From the NCBI GenBank assembly GCA_031002005.1, contig CM061920.1, positions 106,637,447 to 106,701,446 on the forward strand: 64,000 nucleotides of DNA, given 5' to 3'. Below are positions 56,696-64,000 of this stretch, piece after piece. Numbering within the stretch: position 1 is the stretch's first letter; each line of letters opens with the position of its first letter. Source of the DNA: Vandiemenella viatica (Eukaryota > Arthropoda > Insecta > Orthoptera > Morabidae). Both the position numbers and the translations under genes were made by a program. The notes below the pieces were generated by a model. The model had not been told where the DNA came from. It saw nothing but the letters and a program-made list of their open reading frames with translations, and searched no databases.

Positions 56696-57829
56696 TTTAA
56701 ATGACTGTTTACTTTTATGTACCCCTTGAATTACTTAAAAAACTGGCTTTAGACATGATCTGTAATGTTATTTGAGTAAACACGATGCTCTATAAACAAT
56801 TTTTGTCATGAAATTGTGAAATTTTTATCATCTTACAGTCTTTTAAACTTGTATAACCTGCTTGGTTCCTTCACAATACTTACAAGACCAATTTCTATTT
56901 TTTTTTAGTCTGCTCATTGCTTCTGCTCCTAATTTTTTACTTTCATCTCTGAGCTGTAATCCATGTTGGTATATCATTGAGTAGTCTCTTGGCTCAGTTG
57001 GTTAAGTCTCACATTTCTTTTTTTTAATGTGAAGTACAAAAGTCCACTCAATGGTTCAGTTTTTATGCTAAACTGTAGATTCCATTAATAGAGTAGAATA
57101 ATCAAGATAGGTTAGACCATTATGACAGATGTGGATTGTGCAGACGGCTAGAAATTTTATCACCAGGAAATTAATACCCAATTAAGTTGTTATTATGGTC
57201 TGCTTAATCCTGTTATTTAATATCTCTGTCATACCCACGGTAACTTCTTTTCCATGTTTATTCACAATTCTCTGAATACTTTCTCTTTTCCTCAGTTATT
57301 GTAACATAGTTTTATAAATTTTCAGACTCATCATTCTGTAACAGCAATACTTTGCTGCCATTAACTTCTCACTTAGTTGCTACTGCCTTCCTGTTTTCTA
57401 ACTACATTATGTTCTAAATGAAACACCCCCTGTTTAACATTTTTTTTTTTTTTAATTATTTAATCTCATACATTTTCTACCCTTGTGGAATGGCCCTTGT
57501 TAGTGACTAAATGTAGATGGCGGTGTTAGGAAAAATTGTGTTATTTGTATACATAACTAACTACATCAACTATTATGAACTTTGTGGAATCAATTACATG
57601 CTTTTCAGAAACAGGTCTATCTGCTTCTCATTAGAATCCTAATTAAACGTATTAACAGTGCAATTCACAAAATTGTGGGCGGCAGAGGGTACTGTACACC
57701 ATAATAACTAAATCTTCGCATTCCATTCCCGAATAAAGACATCATAGAAGCATCAGTATGGTGCCTAATTTGTCTAATATTATCTCTGCTGTCTTTTTGC
57801 CCAAATAGGTTGATGAAAGTATTCCATCA
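56696..57829. other. PPIE intron 1, unassigned
   Basis: T-rich. A phrase ggctcagttggttaag (56990 on) resembles a tRNA A box but has no B box at the right distance. No genes were recognised. Confidence 0.45.
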
Positions 57830-58620
57830 CACTGGTAAAAGAGTGGTATTGTTCACATGTTTACCAATAAATTCAAATTAAACCTATGCTTTCTGTCTGC
57901 CAGACCAGTCTACGTATCAATTCTTTGATGTTTTAATAAAGACTGGGTAAGCAGTCATGAATTGAATGGTTCTTCTCTGTAGTTTCTATATAGTGTCAAT
58001 CAGTGTCTTGCGATATGAATCCCAAAGGACACAGCAGTAGTCTAGATATGGATGCATGAGGGTTTTGTATGTGTGTTACAGTTCTTCAAAATCCAATCTA
58101 TGAATTACAGCCTAGAATTAGTTCCACCTATGACTGAAGTTATGTGCAGGTCCCATTTCGTATTGATTTGTATTATTAAGCCCAAATACTCCAGGGAATT
58201 GTTATGTCGATAACTGAATTGTTTATTTTCTACTTTTGAACAGATTCTTTTTATTAGTTATACACACTGCATCACACTTTTTGAAATTTAGTGTAATTGC
58301 CAATGATCACACTATGCCGAAATAATACGCTGATCGTACTGAATTTTTAAGCAGTTGGCCAAATTCCTTACCTCTCTAAAGATAATTGCATCATTAGTGA
58401 ACAATCTTAAAATAATGTTAATATTATCTACAAGATCATTTATAAAAAATTAAGGAAAAAAGTGATCCTACTTCATTTCCTTGAGGGACTCCAGATATAA
58501 CATCTAGATTAGTAGAGGCTTCTCCATCAATGACAACATACTGCACTCATCAGGAAGAAAATCTCATATCCATTATCAAATCTGTTCCAACCACGTTAAT
58601 AACAACTGTTTACTCTGTAC
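57830..58620 (-). mobile_element. Jockey/CR1-type RT fragment, minus strand
   Basis: Minus-strand reading: VVIDGEASTNLDVISGVPQG (VPQGS RT block) around 58460-58540, then LMHPYLDYCCVLWDSYRKTL and LQRRTIQF around 57965-58050, equivalent to RPILEYASVVWDP and VQRRAARF near the LINE ORF2 C-terminus. Several stops. A different subfamily from the copies at 6-31 kb. Confidence 0.65.
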
Positions 58621-58799
58621 TCCTCAATAAAAAACATTTTTTTTTACTAGAGGGCATGTATACGTCTATTAAAGTTAGTTAGAAGAAACGCCATAAAATA
58701 CCTAAAAGTACTATTTAGTTTTGAATCTGCTGTACAAAAGAGGAATACAGCTGAGCCATGATAGTTCCAACTCAAAGGATGATAGATAAATATGGTTGA

Positions 58800-59400
58800 T
58801 AACTAATAAAGTAAAGTTTATGATCCAACTACATCAGGAAGTAATGTCTGTTAATCAGAAACATGGGTTTATGGGAAGTTATTCTTCTGAATCTCAGTAG
58901 GCTGCATGCAAAATATTTCGTATGAAATGGATGAGGGAAGTCAATGATTTCGATAAAACATTGACAATTACTGTGGAAGTATACTCAATCATTTGAGGAA
59001 TCTCTATGGGAAGAATGTCTTCAAGTTAACCAGACAAGAAAACATTGACAGTGATTGTGGATGTCTACACAGTCAAGTTGAAATTACAGCTCTAGATGTC
59101 ACAAGCATCTGACATATAAAGGCATAGAATGGTGTTGAATAAGTTTAAAAACATTGTGAAAGTGTCTTGATGGATCGAGGAATTCTTAAGAGAATCAGGC
59201 TAAGAAATGTGGTGTTGGAAGATGAGGAAGTGAGGAGTACCAAGGGCAATTTATTGGGATTACTGGCAGTTAGCATACAAATTAATGATTCAGTTGCTGG
59301 ATTACAGTCACAAGTTAGATTGTTTGCAGGTGACATAATGCTGCATAGCAGGATTCTAGAAATGGATGAAGATAAATGTCAAAAAGAATCTTGTTAGTTG
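58800..59400 (+). mobile_element. CR1-like RT remnant, plus strand
   Basis: cagaaacatgggtttatggg (QKHGF block), ctgaatctcagtaggctgca (SQ...), ggatgagggaagtcaatga (DEGSQ) and an open frame 59167-59397 with QSQVRLFAGDIMLHSRILEM, equivalent to RLFADDIMLY with one catalytic Asp replaced by Gly. Confidence 0.65.
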
Positions 59401-59979
59401 CTACATAATTCAGTTTAGCAGAGACCTTTCTTTTGGATACCAATGCCTCAGAACGATGTCATTTATCAAGGCAATCTGGCCATTAAGCTATCCTTTTTGC
59501 CAGTTTTTCCCTTGAATAACCAGTATCTCCTTTTTCTATCTCTCTCTTTCAATGTACTTTGCTAACTTGTTCACAAATCAACTGAATGAAATCATCATTG
59601 TTAACAAAAAATATTGTTACTGTTACTTCTAATCTGAGGCCTCCCCATCCATCACCAAATTCCTTACTGTTCCTTGCTCCCCATCATCTCTTGGCTCTAG
59701 TTAAATGGGAGTTGCTTATTGTCTTATAATTACAAGATAACTACAGAAATAATTATATGCTCTGCTCATTATCATTTCATTTTCTCATCAAGCATGTTTG
59801 GTAATTATTTATATATATATCTTTGTTGGTTTCTTGAATTCTGGTTTGTGTGAAGTTTTTAAAAAAGTAATAGCTATAAAATCGTTCAGTGTTATTTTGA
59901 AATTATATTCTGTTATTGTAATATTTTTAAACCACAACATGGGTGCAAATAAGATAGGATAGGGAAAAATAACCTGTCA
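59401..59979. other. PPIE intron 1, unassigned
   Basis: No gene. 59947-59972 (gcaaataagataggataggg) repeats a phrase found at 10281-10303. Confidence 0.4.
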
Positions 59980-59987
59980 CTTAACAC

Positions 59988-60881
59988 TAGGGCTTGGAAC
60001 TTTATGACCAAAAAAAATAGAGAAATATGCAGGCAAATATGACCTTAAAAATGGGTATATATGACCTAAAGATCACAAAATATGACCAAACATTTAAATT
60101 TACTATAACAAAACAAGCCCAATTACACATCATTTATTTCATCTAATTCTATCACTTTCATGTAGACAGCAGACTTTGTTTCCATATACTCACACCACCA
60201 TTGGGAAATTAAATTTTAAATTATTTTGTTGAAATCCCTTTAATTTCATATAATTTACAGAAAAGAACTCTTTCATCTGCACTAAAATCCTCCTCTCCAA
60301 ATTCCCTTATGTAACTCTGTAACTTCGCACTTTTAGAAAATTTAATTTTTGGCATGTCAGTACTCACTGATCCACTGCAGATTTAATACTGACTGAGGAT
60401 TATTTTCAAAAGTGTTTCATTGAGACAATGATTGATGCGGATCAATACAGTCATGCTACCGCTGCATTGTCGAGGTTAATAGGCAGGCGAAATATTAACG
60501 TTTAGGAAATGACAATAATATATAACTTTAATCCTTGGCTGGTGAATTTTGACCAATTCGGTGACAATCAGTTTGGTTTTTCCTCCAATATAAAGTGGGA
60601 GTACAGTTCTGTGAATAATTTTCTTAATTTCTTTCACCTATATCTAGTAAATTCCCGGTACTATTAAAAAATTACAAAATTTTTCCTCAAAATATGACCG
60701 TATGACCCTAAATACTATCATAATATGACCTAAACTAGGAAAATGGACTAAATATGCATTTATATGCAATATAAAATACATTTAAATACAATCAAAAATG
60801 TCCAATCAGTGTTAATTCAGTATTACAGCTCAAAAAGAAGACAGGAAAAAAATATGGCTTTTCCTAAAGATCCGAACCCTA
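59988..60881 (-). mobile_element. hAT transposon, internally deleted (TATGACC motifs)
   Basis: Ends TAGGGCTTGGAAC and the complement of TAGGGTTCGGATC are imperfect TIRs. Flanks cttaacac (59980-59987) and gttatcac (60882-60889) match at 6 of 8 positions, consistent with an old 8-bp duplication. Subterminal copies of tatgacc occur on both sides. Minus strand 60355-60222 reads MPKIKFSKSAKLQSYIREFG then EEDFSADERVLFCKLYE, the N-terminal zinc-finger-like start of CGGBP1-like hAT proteins. Confidence 0.82.
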
Positions 60882-60889
60882 GTTATCAC

Positions 60890-61249
60890 AGATAAAAAAA
60901 AAGGCATATAAAAAACAAATAAAAAAAAAAACAAGTAAAATTCACAATATTTCATTTAGTAACCTTAGTCATGTATGAGGCAAGATATATTGCAGGGGGA
61001 AAGATGTGAACGCATACCGATGTGCCACATGGGTGTAAGACATTTCTATATTTCAGTAACTAAAACTATAAAATTGTTGAGCTCAACTAAGAATGAATTA
61101 ATCCACCTTTAATGAACTGGAATCTTAATATTTTCGTATTCTGATGATGTGTGAATTTTATAAAGAATATTGATGAATGTCCTGAAAAAAAGTTTTTGAC
61201 ACTTGTAGAGTAATAACTATATGAACCAAACTGATGTTTTATCATGTAG
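60890..61249. other. PPIE intron 1, 3' end
   Basis: AT-rich, ending in a T-rich stretch (gatgttttatcatgtag) that serves as the acceptor of PPIE exon 2. No repeat identified. Confidence 0.55.
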
Positions 61250-61419
61250 GTGGGTTAGCAGAAGAAGTTGATGAGAAAGTTCTGCATGCAGCATTTATTC
61301 CATTTGGTGATGTTGTAGACATACAGATACCACTGGACTATGAGACAGAAAAGCACAGAGGTTTTGCTTTTGTTGAATTTGAAGCAGCAGAAGATGCAGC
61401 TGCTGCCATTGATAACATG
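61250..61419 (+). CDS. PPIE: PPIE coding exon 2 (RRM domain)
   Basis: This 170-bp exon follows an AG acceptor at 61248-61249 and ends before GTAATT at 61420. It completes the split Gly codon and encodes [20 protein letters not shown], then [20 protein letters not shown] and [21 protein letters not shown] is the RNP1 motif. Together with RNP2 in exon 1 this covers most of the RRM and is nearly identical to animal PPIE. The next conserved segment (NESELFGRTIRVNLAKP-like) is not found before 64000, so the rest of the RRM and the cyclophilin domain lie off the right edge. Confidence 0.96.
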
Positions 61420-61909
61420 GTAATTAGTCATCTGTACTTTTTATTTTGAATTTTTTCCAGAATACAGTCATGTTGTGGCTAAGTATAGTTTCTCAAGTTT
61501 TGTCTCTTTTAAGACTGTTCATGGATGATTTCTATTTTAGCAGCTTGTTACTTCATTATTGCTGTGTTAACTTGTTTAGTCAGAATTTAGAGGATTATGT
61601 GTTTGCAGGGGGAACAGTATACTTTTTTCATCAGACACTTCATTTTTGTACAAGATTTTAATTCAGTTTCCTTCTTTAATACTAAAGTTTTTTATTAATG
61701 AAAAACAGTATTATTATTATTATTTATCATTATCCTTAGGACATTTCCACTATCTTGAGTCATTTGGCATGTCCTCTTCGAGATGTTGAGCTTATTTTCA
61801 AAGAAGTTTACATTTACTACTGGCTAGCTTGGCCTGTCATAGTTTTGATTGAATGAAGTAGATGCATCGCCATTTGTCTCTGAAAGGTGTAACTTGTGTT
61901 CTATGTGTC
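61420..61909. other. PPIE intron 2, 5' part
   Basis: AT-rich with an (ATT)n-like run at 61710-61728. No further PPIE exon was found here. Confidence 0.5.
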
Positions 61910-62612
61910 AAGTGTATTTTTGTTTGTAAAATGTGTAGTTTATGAAGCAGAGATTGGAGACCACCCCAGCATTCACCTAGATCAGTGTTTCTCAACCTGT
62001 GACCCACAAAGATATAATACCGTGTTTGTATAATATAAGGCAATAAGCAAGAATAAACCATATGTCAATTTTTTTTATAAAAATCCACAGTGATCAGTCA
62101 AATCTCTGGTGTTTCCAAGATGGGAGGATACAACAACACTATTCCTACAGAAGTCTATTAATTTCCTGTTGGCATGATAGACAGGATCATTCCGTTTTCT
62201 GTTGTGAGAGACCATGGTACAAGGCGGGTTTGGTAAGATAAGAGTGGTGAAATAAACAAAAATTAAAGGTGTCAGGTCTTGTTTCTTTTGTTTCATTTTG
62301 GAATGTAGGTCAGTGATATAGTGTAGCCTACAGCAACATTTTTATTCATTTGATAACTAAATATTGAAAGTCTGGTTAATATTTAATTAACTTTTAATAT
62401 TTCACTTCCAGTTTCATTACTGTTTTTTCCATAGGAATTCAAAACATGTTATTAAATTTATTATGGTACAATAGAAAAGTGTCCCAATGTATACACAAAG
62501 GAAAGATTTAGTGATCCACAACATTATTACTGACAATTTACTGATCCTTAGGTTTAAGAAGGTTGAGAAACACTGACATAGATGATTGCGGAAAATCACA
62601 ATCAGGACTGCT
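61910..62612 (-). repeat. SINE remnant split by a hAT element
   Basis: ccccagcattcacctagat (61964-61982) continues at 62584 as gattgcggaaaatcacaatc. Joined, this is the body of the window's SINE family (cagcattcacctggagtgatttggggaaacc). The hAT at 61983-62575 sits between. The left limit is approximate. Confidence 0.6.
61983..62575. mobile_element. Non-autonomous hAT (Charlie/SPIN-like termini)
   Basis: 593 bp with TIRs CAGTGTTTCTCAACCT and the complement of CAGTGTTTCTCAACCTTC. Flanking 8-mers ACCTAGAT (61975-61982) and ACATAGAT (62576-62583) match at 7 of 8. There is no recognisable transposase. TIR sequence and duplication length identify the hAT superfamily. Confidence 0.88.
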
Positions 62613-62615
62613 CGT

Positions 62616-63212
62616 ACTTGGGCAGTGGATTTAAGCTGGGGCTCCTTTGGTGCTTTAACACAGAAGGGAATTCTGGTGATAGGTAGCTCCAACGTTAGGC
62701 GTTTCATTGAACCCCTTAGGGACTTGGCGAACAGGTCTGGGATGAAGTCCAATGTCCATTCTTTGTGCATTCAGGGCGGTCTGATCCATGATGTGGAACA
62801 GGCCATCCCGGATGCCATTGAGCGGACGAGGTGTAGCCAGCTGCGGATTGTAGCTCATGTCGGCACCAATGATGCTTGCCGCCTTGGGTCGGAGGGTATC
62901 CTCTCTTCCTTCCGGCGGCTTGCTCATACGGTGAGCTCTGTGGTTGATGACCGCAAGATTTCGGCTGAGCTAACCATCTGCAGTATTGTCGATAGAACTG
63001 ACTGTGGACCTCTGGTTCAGAGCCGAGTCGAGGGTCTGAACCAGAGACTGCGTCGTTTCTGCGATAATCATGGCTGCAGATTCCTTGATCTTCGCCCTGG
63101 GGTCGAATCGTGTAGGGTTCCCTTGGATAGATCAGGTGTGCACTACACATGTGAATCGGCTACATGGGTGGCAGGGGCCGTGTGGAGTGCATTGGGGGAT
63201 TTTTTAGGCTGA
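62616..63212 (+). CDS. CR1-type LINE ORF1 with esterase (SGNH) domain, 5'-truncated
   Basis: The open frame to the stop at 63212 encodes an SGNH/GDSL-type esterase as found in ORF1 of CR1/L2 LINEs. Counted from the first in-frame codon at 62586: ILVIGSSNVRRF (29-40; nucleophile Ser block), IQGG (62-65; Gly block), VGTNDA (92-97; Asn block) and DRSGVHYT (181-188; Asp/His block). The true ORF1 start is lost, because the frame begins in SINE-derived sequence. The N-terminal part (often a zinc finger or coiled coil) is absent. No internal stops. A host esterase is unlikely, as a LINE endonuclease ORF follows directly. Confidence 0.8.
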   Translation, partial: TWAVDLSWGSFGALTQKGILVIGSSNVRRFIEPLRDLANRSGMKSNVHSLCIQGGLIHDVEQAIPDAIERTRCSQLRIVAHVGTNDACRLGSEGILSSFRRLAHTVSSVVDDRKISAELTICSIVDRTDCGPLVQSRVEGLNQRLRRFCDNHGCRFLDLRPGVESCRVPLDRSGVHYTCESATWVAGAVWSALGDFLG

Positions 63213-64000
63213 GGGAGGAAGACCCGAAACTGGGATTACAGTCACGGGCAGCCCAATTAAATTCGGCACCATATGTTAGGAGTAGCGAAAATCAATCTCG
63301 ATCGTTAAAAGTACTCGTTATAAACTGTAGAAGTGTTTGTAATAAGCAGCCTGAGATTGAAAGCGTTATTAGTAGCACAGAAGCTGATATAGTATTAGGT
63401 ACTGAAAGCTGGTTAAAACCGGATATAAGTTCAGCAGAAATGTTTAACCATAGCATGAATGTTTTCCGTAAGGATAGGTTACATTCAAATGGAGGTGGTG
63501 TATTTATAGCTGTTCGTAAACACCTGTCGTGTAACGAAATAAATATTGATACGGTCTGTGAAATCCTATGGATTAGACTAAAAGTAGCTAGGACAAAACT
63601 TGTAATAGGGTCTTTCTATCGTCCACCAGATGCAGATGTAGGTGTTGCTGAGGCCTTAAGAAATAACGTAAGTAATATAGCTCGTCAATTTCCAGATCAT
63701 GGAATAATACTAGGAGGCGACTTCAACTTGCCGTATATTGACTGGAGTAATTATGCCCACGTTACTGGTGGCAGGGATAAAATATCCTGTGAGATTATTC
63801 TCGACCTTTTCTCAGATCTTAATCTTGAGCAGCTCGTCACTGAACCAACGCGGTGCGACAACGAAAACGAAAACATTTTAGATATTCTCGTTACAAATAG
63901 GCCTGAATTATTTACGGACATTTCTACCACCACGGGAAAAAGTGATCATAAAGCTGTAATTGCTGCAGTAAAATTAACAGTCGAGCGCAAAAAGAAAAAA
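63164..64000 (+). CDS. CR1-type LINE ORF2, endonuclease domain (runs off right edge)
   Basis: Open without a stop to the end of the window. Endonuclease motifs: SLKVLVINCRSVCNK (Asn), VLGTESWLKPD (Glu), GGGVFIAVRKHL, IGSFYRPP, IILGGDFNLPYIDW (Asp/Asn), GKSDHKAVIAAV (Asp/His). The first ATG in this frame is at 63164, inside ORF1 (49-nt overlap); the next in-frame ATG (63438) is already inside the endonuclease. ORF2 is in the -1 frame relative to ORF1, and a TTTTTTA heptamer lies in the overlap. All visible catalytic residues are intact. RT lies beyond the window. Confidence 0.85.
   Translation, partial: MGGRGRVECIGGFFRLREEDPKLGLQSRAAQLNSAPYVRSSENQSRSLKVLVINCRSVCNKQPEIESVISSTEADIVLGTESWLKPDISSAEMFNHSMNVFRKDRLHSNGGGVFIAVRKHLSCNEINIDTVCEILWIRLKVARTKLVIGSFYRPPDADVGVAEALRNNVSNIARQFPDHGIILGGDFNLPYIDWSNYAHVTGGRDKISCEIILDLFSDLNLEQLVTEPTRCDNENENILDILVTNRPELFTDISTTTGKSDHKAVIAAVKLTVERKKKK
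63200..63206 (+). promoter_or_regulatory. Possible -1 ribosomal frameshift site (T TTT TTA)
   Basis: In ORF1 frame the codons are GAT TTT TTA GGC TGA, so the heptamer T TTT TTA fits the X XXY YYZ rule, two codons before the ORF1 stop. Slipping back one base leads into AGG CTG AGG of ORF2 without a stop. No pseudoknot was established downstream by eye. Confidence 0.45.

Noticed and set aside
56985..57010. tRNA-derived SINE head (ggctcagttggttaag)
   Set aside because: Only an A-box-like phrase is present, with no B box or family body downstream.
61461..61661. Next PPIE exon after ttttttccag at 61451-61460
   Set aside because: The acceptor looks good, but the encoded sequence does not resemble the conserved NESELFGRTIRVNLAKP segment and the frames are AT-rich.
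62586..63212. Stand-alone host GDSL esterase gene
   Set aside because: The frame starts in SINE sequence, has no splice context, and is followed at once by a LINE endonuclease ORF. This is the CR1 ORF1 layout.

Overview
The window reads as intron-rich nuclear DNA of an arthropod, most likely an insect with a large, repeat-laden genome. Two host genes are supported, both with tiny exons in introns of 4 to 19 kb. Almost everything else is mobile DNA: non-LTR retrotransposons of several clades, Penelope-like elements, tRNA-derived SINEs, mariner, Tigger/pogo and hAT elements, a Mutator-like and a TTAA-type element, and a Helitron-like block. The insect assignment rests on gene similarity and on the mix of elements. 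I cannot name a species.

Host genes. RIOK1 (atypical RIO1 kinase) runs on the minus strand from its ATG at 46711 to beyond the left edge. Six coding exons join in a consistent frame (46711-46665, 46580-46426, 41285-41075, 22865-22617, 16930-16744, 9731-9613). They give 322 codons that include the ATP-binding STGKEA motif, the catalytic lysine and the catalytic loop. Later exons lie outside the window. PPIE (RRM-cyclophilin, spliceosomal) starts head-to-head at 47474 on the plus strand. Its second exon (61250-61419) completes most of the RRM, and the rest lies beyond the right edge. The two genes share a 762-bp divergent promoter region.

Layout. 1-9.6 kb: fragment of an I-type LINE, a SINE, an RTE-like LINE lacking its 3' end, and a CR1-like LINE inserted in an older repeat. 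9.7-22.6 kb: dead Penelope-like elements, an apparently intact DD41D mariner with 111-bp inverted repeats, and a mariner MITE. 23.6-31.8 kb: two CR1-like copies carrying later insertions, including a Tigger element whose empty site is visible. 32.2-40.3 kb: a complete I-type LINE with 12-bp target duplications nested in a dead mariner, beside a Helitron-like block with roughly ten 140-bp tandem repeats. 41.3-46.1 kb: a Mutator-like long-TIR element, a second Tigger, dimeric SINEs and a TTAA-type long-TIR element. 48-62.6 kb (PPIE intron 1 and beyond): LINE fragments, SINEs and four hAT elements. 62.6-64 kb: the start of a CR1-type LINE with an esterase ORF1 and an open endonuclease ORF2 running off the right edge.

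The elements are independent genomic parasites. The host content is a divergent pair of housekeeping genes, one for ribosome maturation and one for splicing. The most notable signals are the intact mariner, the possible -1 frameshift site joining ORF1 and ORF2 of the CR1 element, and several nested insertions whose target duplications or empty sites fix the order of events.
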